A stretch of 64,000 nucleotides of DNA, from the NCBI GenBank assembly GCA_035048485.1, contig CM068587.1, positions 47,801,996-47,865,995 of the forward strand, read 5' to 3'. Below are positions 57,786-61,684 of the stretch, one piece after another. This DNA is from Pteria penguin. Lineage: Eukaryota; Mollusca; Bivalvia; Pterioida; Pteriidae. Below the pieces are notes generated by a model. The model was not told where the DNA came from. It ran no database searches and was given only the letters and a program-made list of their open reading frames with translations. The translations under genes were made by a program, and so were the position numbers. Each line of letters begins with the position of its first letter. Positions within the stretch are counted from its first letter, which is position 1.

Positions 57786-58767
57786 TATATGCATGTAGTA
57801 TTATGTACTTGACATTGAAGAACAGTAAGATTTGTTTGTTTCATTTTTCAGATTCTGACAGTGGTACAACAAAGAAGCTGAATATGCCTGCAGCTCTCCC
57901 TGTTGTCAAGACAACAGCTAAAGCTAAGGAAGCTCCTGGAACGCCCACTAGTATACTCAAACTATCAGTAAGTTCTAGTCGGGAGGTTTAGGGAGTCCTG
58001 TAACAAACATAAGCTCACTCAAAGTCTCCATAGGTTCTTGTCAGACAGGCTTGATGAGCCCTGGTACAATTAAATTCTTAGCAAGTTCAAAATATATAAA
58101 TATTTTCAGTATGTCAAATATGTGTATATATATGTATATTGTACTCTAAACATGATGGATATCCTCATTTTATGATTCCTTTCATTTTGTCACAGAAATC
58201 GAGACGTGGATCGTTCTTGAGCAGAGACAAAGACACTTTGGCAAAGATAGCGGAAAAAACCAAAGGAAGCAGCAATCCCACAGGAGTAAAAAATTCTAGG
58301 AACTTTGTATTCCAAGTGCTCTCCCCAGATAAAGATTCAAATTCACAGGTATTTCTCTTTTTTTTCAAAATCATTTATTTAGATTGGATTTCATTTTACT
58401 GTCTTTGCTTTTAAATGGATATTTTTAAGGTAGAATTGAAGAAATTAAAATTTTGTGTATAAGTTTCGGAAAATACTCTATGTACTTTAATTTTGGAACC
58501 AGTTCAGCTTTTGTGGATGAATGACATAATCTTGCTGTGTTGAATACACATTTGATTTTAATATCTAAATGAAAGAAAATGACATTTATAAATGAAATGT
58601 AACTTCAAAATACATAGAAATCTATCTTTCATCAGGCAATGCCGGCACCTACAGAAACGAAAGTCCGAAAAGCTCACAAACCTAAATCTGTGCAACCGGC
58701 AGCGAAAAAAATCAGGCTCGAAAAGGACTCCTCATTTTCTCAGAACAGCGTGTTCCAACACTTATGA
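26088..58767 (+). CDS. CLSPN: Claspin, replication-checkpoint adaptor (31-exon gene model)
   Basis: Claspin is a nuclear fork-associated adaptor that ATR signalling turns into a docking platform for Chk1, and it also supports normal fork progression. The spliced model joins 26088-26099, 28907-29024, 30415-30482, 31318-31369, 32981-33018, 33473-33557, 33786-33836, 34656-34717, 35500-35554, 36817-36863, 38209-38281, 39452-39546, 40393-40486, 40973-41090, 42101-42847, 44300-44409, 45406-45653, 45990-46140, 46456-46700, 48262-48419, 49562-49686, 51204-51321, 52829-52958, 53527-53663, 54368-54411, 55188-55317, 55815-55936, 56863-57057, 57852-57967, 58196-58348 and 58636-58767. All introns are GT-AG and all phases match. 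The total is 4029 nt, 1342 aa (human 1339). Family landmarks seen: DSGMDDDS (27-34), HSETQRIVR then NLPYH (275 onward), YNLDNEEGG, EDSQDLYGF, ELLGLCSGRF (907-916), ELLGLCSGNF (944-953), KDFVEQEAELSGSEYDS, LPDGDLHSEGGGRIRRFKW, NSRNFVFQVLSP (1281-1292). Identity is near certain; the least certain part is the 12-nt first coding exon. Confidence 0.95.
26966..28287 (+). mobile_element. Tigger/pogo-like DNA transposon remnant in claspin intron 1
   Basis: The ends acagtgcccgcca..ttaattgaata (26968 on) and the reverse complement of the right end, acagtgtaagccacttaactg.., are inverted repeats, each preceded by TA, the Tc1/mariner target. The 1.3-kb element contains a broken transposase. Repeated ttgaat/attgaa motifs occur near both ends. 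Confidence 0.75.
27248..27690 (+). pseudogene. Tigger-like (DDE_1) transposase C-terminal fragment, broken
   Basis: The 103-codon frame contains KAWRTVKPTTIANCFRKVGF, the characteristic C-terminal block of Tigger/CENP-B-like transposases, then acidic SSDNDTSETDD. The upstream VVDQ...RPR can be read as a decayed PLDQG..K region in another frame. Stops at 27554 and later end it. Confidence 0.78.
28907..29024 (+). CDS. CLSPN: Claspin coding exon 2 (residues 5-43)
   Basis: Acceptor CTTTTAG, donor G|GTAAG, ends in phase 1. It encodes VDAPISDLVPSKLLNED followed by VDSGMDDDSQQSNEKETK. The DSGMDDDS run is a candidate beta-TrCP degron. Confidence 0.85.
29098..29160 (-). repeat. Family B SINE fragment
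   Basis: tctggcgcactgcatagaaatt and tttgcagtggacccgcctc correspond to the 3' half of family B SINEs in reverse. Confidence 0.6.
29285..29535 (-). mobile_element. Family B SINE, degenerate, inverted (claspin intron 2)
   Basis: It reads in order tgttttacgtcacacc, tgcagtggactcacc, agcagtgagagat, ttttactgtctcatcag, gaacccaggacctcttgg. This is the minus-strand order of the intact copy. Confidence 0.8.
29853..30398 (+). mobile_element. Hairpin-ended tandem-unit element abutting exon 3
   Basis: Starts near hairpin gagtt-gcaa-aactc (29856-29869). It contains about three diverged 130-140 bp units (atgaaacttcacacaaatac, gtgggatcaaaaggtca) and ends with hairpin ttgcatctttgatgcaa then CTTGTT at 30393-30398. 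Only 16 bp separate its end from exon 3, so its terminus supplies part of the pyrimidine tract. Confidence 0.6.
30415..30482 (+). CDS. CLSPN: Claspin coding exon 3 (residues 44-66)
   Basis: Acceptor TTACAG, donor AAG|GTACTG, ends in phase 0. The acidic run DSDEDDDD is followed by a basic TVKGKK, like the SDEEIFVSKK...NRK block of vertebrate claspin. The exon is copied perfectly at 30573-30640, where the copy has no acceptor. Confidence 0.88.
30415..30730 (+). repeat. 158-bp tandem duplication that copied claspin exon 3
   Basis: Copies 30415-30572 and 30573-30730 differ at only three positions, all intronic. The exon part is identical in both, but copy 2 is preceded by gtgtacatg instead of an AG acceptor. 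Confidence 0.95.
31318..31369 (+). CDS. CLSPN: Claspin coding exon 4 (residues 67-83)
   Basis: Acceptor TTGACAG, donor AATG|GTAAGT, ends in phase 1. It encodes NFRIFDEDEDESSRSSN. Its donor sequence is the first unit of a 21-bp minisatellite that fills the start of intron 4. Confidence 0.88.
31370..32262 (+). repeat. 21-bp minisatellite derived from the exon 4 splice donor
   Basis: Units close to atgtcaaatagtaagctgata fill 31370-31560 and 31846-32065, with drifted units (aatggtaagctgatcatgtt, tttggaatggtaagcccatc) to 32262. The first unit contains the real exon 4 donor. A family B SINE at 31561-31832 splits the array. Confidence 0.92.
31561..31832 (-). mobile_element. Family B SINE inserted in the 21-bp array
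   Basis: Minus-strand order: head (gtggcctagtggtatcgcgt, B box ggttcgagtcc), gtgtcatgtctttcagatg, aaaaccaaggccccgtgtcg, cgtcaccatatacatg, cgtaaaacaataatcaatca. Flanks aatgtcaaatagt and aatgtcatatagt are a one-mismatch target duplication made of array units. Confidence 0.9.
32981..33018 (+). CDS. CLSPN: Claspin coding exon 5 (residues 84-96)
   Basis: Acceptor TATTGCAG, donor AAG|GTAAAG. It encodes DCNKDTDSVPQYK and ends in phase 0. A small exon, supported by phase agreement on both sides. Confidence 0.8.
33473..33557 (+). CDS. CLSPN: Claspin coding exon 6 (residues 97-124)
   Basis: Acceptor TGATTTAG after a T-rich tract, donor GGAG|GTAGAA. The acidic segment contains LKDDSDSEAADEENN and ends in phase 1. 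Confidence 0.88.
33786..33836 (+). CDS. CLSPN: Claspin coding exon 7 (residues 125-141)
   Basis: Acceptor TCTTTCAG, donor GGAA|GTACGA, ends in phase 1. It encodes the basic EETAKTRSKKIRSPPKG. An in-frame TAA 9 bases past the junction shows that splicing must occur here for the protein to continue. Confidence 0.8.
34238..34446 (+). repeat. 25-bp minisatellite in claspin intron 7
   Basis: About nine copies of a 25-bp unit, catattttagcggatttgat plus gctgt. Each unit holds TATTTTAG|, which resembles a 3' splice site. Confidence 0.9.
34656..34717 (+). CDS. CLSPN: Claspin coding exon 8 (residues 142-162)
   Basis: Acceptor ATTTCAG, donor AAG|GTACAA, ends in phase 0. It encodes NSSDSDEKKEVQSST followed by a lysine run, a possible nuclear localisation signal. 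Confidence 0.88.
34905..35296 (+). mobile_element. Hairpin-ended tandem-unit element, truncated at 5' end
   Basis: Two diverged units of about 130-150 bp start with gtctgtctgttt and contain ttggccataactttt, gggatagagactt, actcagctaatgaagccctt. It ends ggggcattagtgtttcacaaacac (hairpin) then AGCTTGTT at 35288-35295. Same family as 39703-39932 and 47103-47396. Confidence 0.7.
35500..35554 (+). CDS. CLSPN: Claspin coding exon 9 (residues 163-180)
   Basis: Acceptor TGTTTCAG, donor A|GTAAGT, ends in phase 1. It encodes RISVFDEDSNDSTSLPDN. The VFDED core repeats the IFDEDE of exon 4, so the N-terminal third has a repeating acidic pattern. Confidence 0.88.
35769..35954 (+). mobile_element. 186-bp MITE with ACAGAGTTA termini
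   Basis: Left acagagttacctcccatttg, ggacggtatctgac and the reverse complement of the right end (acagagttatttctcatttg, ggacagtatctgac) form inverted repeats of about 45 bp. Partial relatives at 1321-1416 and 40744-40860. Confidence 0.85.
36817..36863 (+). CDS. CLSPN: Claspin coding exon 10 (residues 181-196)
   Basis: Acceptor TTTTGCAG after a long T-tract, donor AAG|GTAAGC, ends in phase 0. It encodes KSSQNVQDLSPTSEKK, which includes an SP site. Confidence 0.85.
37107..37910 (+). mobile_element. Hairpin-headed element with ~145-bp tandem units
   Basis: The head hairpin gcccacatttaaatatgtgggc (37111-37132), ataccgctgtcgtccgtccg, then about five units of roughly 145 bp (tctcctccttaactaaaggg, gatggtgtcatatgaaagga, ggtcaggcccctgg). 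A decayed second head (ccacatttaaacatatgc, accgttagcggtgccc) lies at 37868-37910. The ORFs at 37078-37876 are simply the units translated. Confidence 0.8.
37925..37990 (+). repeat. Family B SINE fragment
   Basis: ttgcagaggtctaaatttct and gtgcatcaggcg match the 3' half of the intact copy (ttgcaaaggtcaaaatttgt and catcaggcagatg). Confidence 0.55.
38209..38281 (+). CDS. CLSPN: Claspin coding exon 11 (residues 197-220)
   Basis: Acceptor TCTTGTAG, donor AGTG|GTATGA, ends in phase 1. It encodes AFNTDIFDAEEDGSDKES followed by DHHRSS. The IFDAEED core is again like exons 4 and 9. Confidence 0.88.
38465..38850 (+). repeat. ~105-120-bp tandem repeat in claspin intron 11
   Basis: cagtaaacatg followed by caggct recurs near 38500, 38606 and 38726, and the theme again at 38840. 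Each unit includes tttctcattgatgacaagcc and gtgtagatttggtaa. Confidence 0.85.
38965..39236 (+). mobile_element. Family B SINE, degenerate (intron 11)
   Basis: Order preserved: gataacatagctcagaaag, ttggtttgagacaagcc, gagacagtaaactccaaggt, cctctcactgcttcag, ttcattgcaaaatctgaatt, atcaggagatggc, tggtgtaacttaaaac. A tRNA-like stretch at 38858-38935 precedes it. Confidence 0.7.
39452..39546 (+). CDS. CLSPN: Claspin coding exon 12 (residues 221-252)
   Basis: Acceptor CTCTTCAG, donor AAG|GTAATG, ends in phase 0. An acidic stretch (KEDDDEGFDESS) is followed by PKLLKKLKK, leading into the conserved basic block. Confidence 0.9.
39703..39934 (+). mobile_element. Hairpin-ended element, single unit (intron 12)
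   Basis: The head hairpin cccctggatcgatagatcagggg is followed by cctgtctgtttg and one unit (gaccttttgaccttgacagt), ending cccacagCTTGTT. The 3' hairpin has been deleted. Confidence 0.7.
40085..40380 (+). mobile_element. Hairpin-ended element ending CTAGTT (intron 12)
   Basis: Starts ctggggcataaagtgttacc and ctgtcattcc. Its 3' end gctgccagcaggggcatttg then tgtcgcaccaacaca, aaattCTAGTT is shared with 49320-49378. Ends 12 bp before the exon 13 acceptor. Confidence 0.65.
40393..40486 (+). CDS. CLSPN: Claspin coding exon 13 (residues 253-283)
   Basis: Acceptor TATTACAG, donor AGAG|GTCAGA, ends in phase 1. It encodes basic KRATAGATRKAKQE and then SIHSETQRIVR, equivalent to human LHSETQRLIR. One of the most conserved claspin blocks. 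Confidence 0.95.
40744..40860 (+). mobile_element. Partial ACAGAGTTA-type MITE (intron 13)
   Basis: acagagttatttcccatatg, ggtatctaacgtca, tctatggaaactgg and gggaaatgata match the left two-thirds of 35769-35954; no right end. Confidence 0.6.
40973..41090 (+). CDS. CLSPN: Claspin coding exon 14 (residues 284-322)
   Basis: Acceptor TCTTTCAG, donor TTCA|GTAAGA, ends in phase 2. ESRVNLPYHQPEPKPLSAFL matches human ESALNLPYHMPEN...IHDFF. The human FF at the PIP-box-like site is FL here. KHAK-type basic residues follow. Confidence 0.93.
41405..41590 (+). mobile_element. Family B SINE, 5'-truncated (intron 14)
   Basis: gcgacagtaaaaaccgaggt, ccatgtcatggtag, gatccctcactgcc, gtccattgcataggtctaaa and gcaggcagatgct follow the intact order. 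The head is too decayed to recognise. Confidence 0.75.
41650..42050 (+). repeat. Degenerate AT-rich tandem repeat (intron 14)
   Basis: The theme tatgataatgaaacttacag followed by actgataa/ctgagaaagat repeats about seven times at 45-60 bp, with an (AT)n run at 41819-41836. Confidence 0.6.
42101..42847 (+). CDS. CLSPN: Claspin coding exon 15 (residues 323-571), large exon
   Basis: Acceptor TTCTTTTAG, donor TTAG|GTAAGT, 747 nt, the largest exon, ends in phase 2. The long middle is low in recognisable motifs and rich in D, E, S and T. The end, SFIDFEENGEECEKNSGVSL then LRNRFLKHTQKKKKH, corresponds to human [24 protein letters not shown]. Confidence 0.94.
42848..44299 (+). other. Claspin intron 15, no recognised repeat
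   Basis: GTAAGT to TTAG, 1452 bp, AT-rich. A short duplication (cacaatttgctga at 43860 and 43888) is the only structure seen. Confidence 0.6.
44300..44409 (+). CDS. CLSPN: Claspin coding exon 16 (residues 572-608)
   Basis: Acceptor TTACTTAG, donor CCAG|GTACAT, ends in phase 1. It encodes SIVQKEKCGDQEELKMKSF and then YHPTEEEENSLSQLDTP. Confidence 0.88.
44413..44570 (+). mobile_element. GACCACC-type MITE relative (intron 16)
   Basis: attcaaacctgctttaagca with ccacttgtcattaacaacca and ctacctgttatgaagtgaca parallel 19880-20035 in order. It starts 3 bp after the exon 16 donor. Confidence 0.55.
44820..45060 (+). repeat. Dispersed repeat fragment with gtccgtccat and tgacctcttgaccttgg
   Basis: Resembles the interior of the hairpin-ended elements (gacttttgacctcttgacc) and ends tttCTTGTT at 45039. 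Termini unclear. Confidence 0.4.
45151..45210 (+). repeat. Degenerate tRNA-like fragment (intron 16)
   Basis: gagctcacttggtagagga then actgcaattccgaagatcc resembles a tRNA/SINE head, but the B box (agctttactttc) is destroyed. Confidence 0.5.
45406..45653 (+). CDS. CLSPN: Claspin coding exon 17 (residues 609-691)
   Basis: Acceptor TTTCCACAG, donor AAGGAG|GTGAGG, ends in phase 0. GAKLLALKGKLEVDMRQKRE and DLYNLDNEEGG match human GEKLQVLKAKLQEAMKLRR and LFKLDNEDG. A very acidic tail (EEMSDKSDTDIEDEEFDEE) follows, as in human. Confidence 0.94.
45740..45955 (-). mobile_element. Family B SINE fragment, inverted (intron 17)
   Basis: ttttcagtctcatcagaaag, cggacatgaacctagaacct and aagccaagcacgctatg are the minus-strand order of the head and mid regions. 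Confidence 0.6.
45990..46140 (+). CDS. CLSPN: Claspin coding exon 18 (residues 692-741)
   Basis: Acceptor ATTCCAG, donor GCAG|GTACTT, ends in phase 1. It begins ENPFADDEAEESDNNEDDEE and is almost entirely acidic. Confidence 0.9.
46456..46700 (+). CDS. CLSPN: Claspin coding exon 19 (residues 742-823)
   Basis: Acceptor TATTTTAG, donor CCT|GTAAGT, ends in phase 0. Basic KTNKKLLSAKKKPKRLVISD is followed by DDEDEAS, and the exon ends FVPFSKHLTSAQYP. Confidence 0.9.
47103..47396 (+). mobile_element. Complete hairpin-ended element, single unit (intron 19)
   Basis: Head hairpin ccccagattaatagatctgggg (47107-47128), tgtttgt run, one unit (aaccttggctataactttt, gaccttttgaccttgacaat), then ggggcattagtgtttcacaa acac hairpin and AGCTTGTTT ending 47387. 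About 290 bp; the best complete small copy in the window. Confidence 0.75.
47425..47995 (+). mobile_element. Three ~165-bp tandem units ending CTCTTGTTT (intron 19)
   Basis: tttctgctcattatct, gatacatctcaaggatatct, tagttatcccctttggact repeat three times with 10-15% divergence. The right end is ggcgttgCTCTTGTTT. Probably a second member of the hairpin-ended class, directly abutting the first. Confidence 0.65.
48262..48419 (+). CDS. CLSPN: Claspin coding exon 20 (residues 824-875)
   Basis: Acceptor GCTTACAG, donor ATGG|GTACGA, ends in phase 2. SLPIEDSQDLYGFTQN and SLEESQSQMLDADG match human SLPIEDSQDLYNASPE and LEDDTQSQLLDADG. Several SQ/TQ sites suit ATR/ATM signalling. Confidence 0.96.
48872..49378 (+). 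mobile_element. Complete hairpin-ended element, two units, ending CTAGTT (intron 20)
   Basis: Head hairpin gcccccgctgtatatggccg plus ggggc, ctgtcattccgtcattcc. Two ~155-170-bp units (gcaactcctcccaaactgtt, ttatgggactttgaaattag) follow. It ends gtgtcgcaccgacac hairpin, ttaaaattCTAGTT. Confidence 0.75.
49562..49686 (+). CDS. CLSPN: Claspin coding exon 21, Chk1-binding motif 1
   Basis: Acceptor GTTTCCAG, donor GCAG|GTTTCT, ends in phase 1. It carries NMDELLGLCSGRF (residues 904-916). This matches the Chk1-binding consensus ExxxLC(S/T)GxF, whose phospho-site would be Ser913 (human Thr916). Confidence 0.97.
49865..50216 (+). mobile_element. Hairpin-ended element, two units (intron 21)
   Basis: ctctgtctgtccatttgtgt head. 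Two units (ttggccatgcttagacacca, gtagcaaattttcccataag) follow, then hairpin gtattgctttagcaatac and CTTGTTTT at 50208-50215. Confidence 0.65.
51204..51321 (+). CDS. CLSPN: Claspin coding exon 22, Chk1-binding motif 2
   Basis: Acceptor TTATTTCAG, donor ACAG|GTAGGA, ends in phase 2. It carries NMKELLGLCSGNF (residues 941-953). The predicted phospho-site is Ser950 (human Ser945). Confidence 0.97.
51425..51665 (+). repeat. Fragment of the hairpin-ended class (intron 22)
   Basis: gtctgtctgcccatccgttt, ttaactttggtcataacttt, ttcatatttggcatgtgtgt, gaccttgaccatgacttttg match the unit of the 34905 family; the 3' hairpin is absent. Confidence 0.6.
51666..52828 (+). other. Rest of claspin intron 22
   Basis: AT-rich with a short tandem of aaaaggttatt at 51960-51998. 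I searched it for a third LC(S/T)GxF-coding exon and found none. Confidence 0.6.
52829..52958 (+). CDS. CLSPN: Claspin coding exon 23 (residues 957-1000)
   Basis: Acceptor CAATTCAG, donor AAG|GTAGCG, ends in phase 0. It encodes a KSGVKRKVADIEDDDDD basic-acidic switch. Human has its third Chk1-binding motif at about this place; no LC(S/T)G is present here. Confidence 0.85.
53527..53663 (+). CDS. CLSPN: Claspin coding exon 24 (residues 1001-1045)
   Basis: Acceptor GAATCTAG, donor ATGG|GTATAT, ends in phase 2. It encodes acidic DASSDDEEEEEADDEGD and then RKQKFKGFTEGNKHG. Confidence 0.87.
54027..54303 (+). mobile_element. Family B SINE, intact, with 12-bp target duplication (intron 24)
   Basis: The 277-bp reference copy: tRNA-like head (cggcgtggcctagtggtatc, B box ggttcgattcc), central gacagtaaaaaccgaggccc to cgtcaccatatacgtg, and 3' gtgacgttaaac followed by (aatc)n. 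CAATTTATCATA flanks it at 54015-54026 and 54304-54315. Confidence 0.95.
54368..54411 (+). CDS. CLSPN: Claspin coding exon 25 (residues 1046-1060)
   Basis: Acceptor ATATTTCAG, donor TCAG|GTAAGT, ends in phase 1. RIRKDFVEQEAELSG (G from exon 26) matches human RLRKYLEDEAEVSG. Confidence 0.94.
54860..55130 (+). mobile_element. Family B SINE, older full-length copy (intron 25)
   Basis: gccggtatggctcagtggat, gttcaaatcctgc, gacagtgaaaccaaggtcc and cagatgccatcaccatatac. A 17-bp duplication CATTCATGTC(C/T)TC(A/T)GAA flanks it with two mismatches (54843-54859 and 55131-55147). Ends 57 bp before exon 26. Confidence 0.88.
55188..55317 (+). CDS. CLSPN: Claspin coding exon 26 (residues 1061-1103)
   Basis: Acceptor ATATGTAG, donor ATCT|GTAAGT, ends in phase 2. 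GSEYDSDENLDLAEEDDI and EEELRNQVGRAHL align to human GSEDEYDGEEIDEYEEDVI and EELQSQIKKIHMK. Confidence 0.95.
55415..55575 (-). repeat. Possible family X repeat copy (intron 26)
   Basis: caccaattgattgtcaactt, atatttacattatta and gtgatgacttctgtcat, ggctgagtcag parallel 3900-4063 in order, with the central part lost. Confidence 0.4.
55815..55936 (+). CDS. CLSPN: Claspin coding exon 27 (residues 1104-1144)
   Basis: Acceptor CTCTGTAG, donor ATCA|GTGAGT, ends in phase 1. IDEDKRELMRFQEMYLPDGD then LHSEGGGRIRRFKW is almost the human block [20 protein letters not shown]. Confidence 0.97.
56080..56275 (+). mobile_element. Degenerate GACCACC-type MITE (intron 27)
   Basis: cagtgaatactgccttaacg then gccacctctttta on the left and ataaatagggttgactgtat on the right look like decayed inverted ends. 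A T/G homopolymer patch sits at 56130-56190. Confidence 0.45.
56510..56819 (+). mobile_element. Family A SINE, degenerate (intron 27)
   Basis: cttggttagttgttaaaccg and gtgggttcaatttccc (B-box region), ctatgtttaagacgttggtt, attgtttaaagcgagataaa, caccagtcaaccaaccaacc. Same order as 24783-24955 with an internal insertion. Confidence 0.75.
56863..57057 (+). CDS. CLSPN: Claspin coding exon 28 (residues 1145-1209)
   Basis: Acceptor TTTGATAG, donor AGAG|GTAAAG, ends in phase 1. DTQQDMFDNDSD, WRKDRFEREKFLQ and TEDSQFLKLGK match human DASQMDLFHRDSD, WRKERIEREQWLR and GEDSQFMILAK. Confidence 0.97.
57103..57300 (+). mobile_element. Foldback element with ~75-bp arms (intron 28)
   Basis: Left arm (aattactccctttgaggtca, ttgatgacccaagacct, tgcacttgaggtggtct) is the imperfect inverse of the right arm to 57297. 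The centre (gacctgaccgaggc, ggtcaggtcag) folds again. No ORF. It lies about 46 bp after exon 28. Confidence 0.88.
57732..57784 (+). repeat. (TC)n microsatellite (intron 28)
   Basis: About 25 CT repeats with one TT interruption, 70 bp upstream of exon 29. Confidence 0.95.
57852..57967 (+). CDS. CLSPN: Claspin coding exon 29 (residues 1210-1248)
   Basis: Acceptor ATTTTTCAG, donor TCA|GTAAGT, ends in phase 0. A proline/lysine-rich linker, PAALPVVKTTAKAKEAPGTP. Confidence 0.9.
58196..58348 (+). CDS. CLSPN: Claspin coding exon 30 (residues 1249-1299)
   Basis: Acceptor TGTCACAG, donor CAG|GTATTT, 51 whole codons. It begins KSRRGSFLSRDKD and includes NSRNFVFQVLSP, the conserved C-terminal claspin motif (human NSRNFVFHTLSP). 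Confidence 0.96.
58636..58767 (+). CDS. CLSPN: Claspin terminal coding exon 31 (residues 1300-1342, TGA)
   Basis: Acceptor TTTCATCAG. A basic tail (VRKAHKPKSVQPAAKKIRL) ends SSFSQNSVFQHL and TGA. The FSQNSVFQHL end resembles the human C-terminus GLTRSIFKYLES. Confidence 0.94.
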   Translation, partial: AMPAPTETKVRKAHKPKSVQPAAKKIRLEKDSSFSQNSVFQHL

Positions 58768-59453
58768 TAATTCGTAACAGAACATGAGTAACAGTCGGTG
58801 ATGAATGAAGATTTTTAAATCTGAATTGTATGTGGGTTGTTTTATTGGAGGAGTTAAAGTTTTATAGTCCTACAATGAAATTTCTATGTGTTATTTATAA
58901 TGCCTCCGTCATAAAAAAAAAATGTCTCAAATTGATGGAGGATGAGATATATATGATTTGCCAGCCTTTTGATGTTTGTGGATTTCAGGATAATTGTTAT
59001 CTTATTCACTCTTCTTTTAAAATGTAATCATGATTTGTCACATATCTACATTTTAATTTTAGGTGACTTTTAAACAAAGGAAAATAAAATATTTGGCACC
59101 AAATATGTGGAAAGTTCTTAAATTCATACTGTTATCTTCATAACTACAGGTACCTTATCTATAGAGTAGGTGCCGTTTGCAATTTCCCATCGCTCTGCGC
59201 TCTTGTAGTCAGGCAGACCAATCCCAGATTAGGACTTATGGTCAAGTAGACTACACCTACTTCATTGATAAGACAGTTACATTGCAGACAGTATGAGTAA
59301 CCATTCAGAATATTATGGGATAGTGTGTGGTGAATAAGTCTGAGGCAATAGATGTTGTAAGAAAAAAATATTAGCATTGACCTATTCCATCTTTTTGTAC
59401 TGTAAAGTCAACTTGTTTGTAATAAACATAGTTTTTGATTTTATCATAATAAA
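58768..59453 (+). terminator. Claspin 3' UTR with candidate poly(A) signals
   Basis: AATAAA occurs at 59083-59088, 59421-59426 and 59448-59453. The first would give a 3' UTR of roughly 330 nt and the last pair about 680-700 nt. Which is used cannot be decided from sequence. Confidence 0.45.
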
Positions 59454-59842
59454 TTGTGATACATGTACATGTATTTATCAAAATGTATAAAGATTTTTAA
59501 TGTTATACATATATACATATACATTTATATACAGCAGGATAGAAATTTTCATATAACAGCCTCTCAGTCAGCAGTATGTAAAGATTCTTGTGGCAGATAT
59601 TAATGGCAGTAAGTCCTTTTACTGTTGACTTCAACAAAGTCGCATGGTTTTGGTTCTAAGCACACAAGTTAAAAAGTTCTGTTCTGAGCACGTAACGGCT
59701 CTGATAGTTCGGTTCTCAGCACACAGATGTGATGTGTGTTCTTAACGTAGTGCTATCAGCATAAAAGAAATTATGCGAAACTTACAGGTAGAATTTGTAC
59801 CAATGTAAAATTCTGTACTTATATCCTAAATGGAGGACTGGG

Positions 59843-60056
59843 TCCAGCGCCATAAACTGAGAAAATGCTCAAGTCATATTGTCAAATTCTTCTGTTCAAC
59901 GATTAATTAATGACTGGGATTTGGATTTTATTGAATATTTTCTATTCATTAATAGAATTATACCATTCTGCATAACAATTAATTAGAGCATTTGACAATG
60001 GAATAAATTAAAATGAAATAATATACCTAATCATTTTCTCAGTTTATGGCACCGAA
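59843..60056 (+). mobile_element. MITE with 22-bp near-perfect terminal inverted repeats
   Basis: gcgccataaactgagaaaat on the left and, reversed, ggtgccataaactgagaaaa on the right. AT-rich interior with gtcaaat/atttgaca inner repeats; no ORF. Confidence 0.82.
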
Positions 60057-60469
60057 ACTTGATCTTTGGTCCATTTTCAAAACTATAAAATGAGGGTTTG
60101 TAATCATTGTGAATACATTCAGATCTTCACACTGAAGATATAAATTATCGGTGAATAAGAGAAAATACTTTACTGAAATAGTTTGCTTCGATTTTGTGTT
60201 TATTAACTGTAAAATGTTATTAAAATCATTCAAAACCTGTAATGTGCTGTAGTTATTAGTAATTATTAATGAATTGCATTTAATTTATGCCATCAAAAAG
60301 CATTATGCTGCAGATTTATCCAGTATTGTCACAATTGCTCTTATTTTGCTGAAAGTGTTTGCACACTGAGATAAATTGAAGGGAAGTTGTACAATTATTC
60401 CAGGGTTGATTTCATTGGTAACGAGGATCGATTTCATAGTAGGTTGTACCTATAGCTTATATCGGTGAG

Positions 60470-60530
60470 TCGACATAGCTCAGTCCATAGGGTGTTTGGT
60501 TCATGTAGCCGTGGTTCTTTTATCATGGAG
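60470..60530 (+). repeat. tRNA-like fragment
   Basis: gacatagctcagtccatagg and gtgtttggttcatg resemble an A-box head; the B box is lost. Confidence 0.4.
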
Positions 60531-60639
60531 GTGACACATCGATTTCATTTTACCCTGCAGCTATCTACAAGAAACCGTCAAAGACGGGTATGACCGGATT
60601 ACAAAGTATAAAATTAGCCTACCTGTAGAATGTTGTCCA

Positions 60640-61185
60640 GAAACGTCTTTAAGTTTGAAGATGTTTCCAGAAGTTTCAATTTGGTATCATTAATGGTATG
60701 CAAAAAATCAAGCAAAATGCAAAATCAGGTTGTGTTCAATGAAGCATACAATTGGTCAAGGTCACCAAATTTTGTGTCAGTCGAGAACTCGTCAATGACA
60801 ACAAACTGATCAAGTTTGAAGTTTGTACCATGTATGGTATGCAAGAAATCCAGGTAAACGCAAAATCAGACGGTGTTTAATGAAACGTGAAATTGAGGTC
60901 AAGGTCACCAAATTTTGTGTCAATCGGGAAGAATTTTAGAACTCGATGTCTACCAAGTAACTCAAGTTTGAAGTTGGTATCGTTAACGGTACACGAGAGA
61001 TCAAGCTAAATGCAAAATCAGACTCTGTTCACTGCAGCGTGAAATCAATATCTAGGTCACCAAATTTTGCATTATTCGGAAAGAACTCATCAATGTCTAC
61101 AAACCCACCAAGTTTGACTGGATTATCATTAATGGTATTCAAGAAACCAAGCTAAACACAAATTGTTGACGCCGGACAGACAGAC
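60640..61185 (+). repeat. ~140-bp tandem units, dispersed-repeat interior
   Basis: The theme aagtttgaagttggtatc, ttaatggtatgcaagaaatc, gcaaaatcag, aaggtcaccaaattttgtgt repeats about four times. It ends with gttgacgccggacagacaga, a familiar edge of such repeats. Confidence 0.75.
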
Positions 61186-61232
61186 TGACTTCGCCTGTGT
61201 ATAGACCGGACTTGCTTTGCAAATAGAACCAA

Positions 61233-61247
61233 CATATATATATATTG

Positions 61248-61316
<69 letters not shown>
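61233..61316 (+). repeat. (AT)n microsatellite
   Basis: About 38 TA dinucleotides with one gc interruption. Confidence 0.97.
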
Positions 61317-61318
<2 letters not shown>

Positions 61319-61365
61319 GGGCGGATGCGAAATCTAGGGGGGAGAGGGGGCACAAACTAAAATGG
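61317..61365 (+). mobile_element. One end of a GCGGATCCAG-type MITE
   Basis: caggggcggatgcgaaatct then agggggagagggggcac resembles the left end plus G-tract of the elements at 24541 and 25759. Confidence 0.45.
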
Positions 61366-61644
61366 AGCCTTAACACGGAAAGGGGAAGGGGTCATTTCTC
61401 GGAAAACAGGCATGATTCTGGTCAGCTTTAAAGCTGATTTTAGCTTTTTCGTTGCAAGAAAGTTTTTCTGAATTTCGTTGGAAATATAAAAAATTGCACT
61501 TTTTGTGAAGGGATTTATATATAATCAGCTTTTCTGATAGCATTGTCAGTTTTTTCATCGCTGATCAAAATCACGTCTAGGAAAGTTGACATTAAATGAT
61601 ACAATATTTTGAGATCATTCTTTATTAGTGGTGCAGTGTTCTGA

Positions 61645-61648
<4 letters not shown>

Positions 61649-61679
<31 letters not shown>
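61649..61679 (+). repeat. (TC)n microsatellite
   Basis: Fifteen CT repeats. Confidence 0.95.
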
Positions 61680-61684
<5 letters not shown>
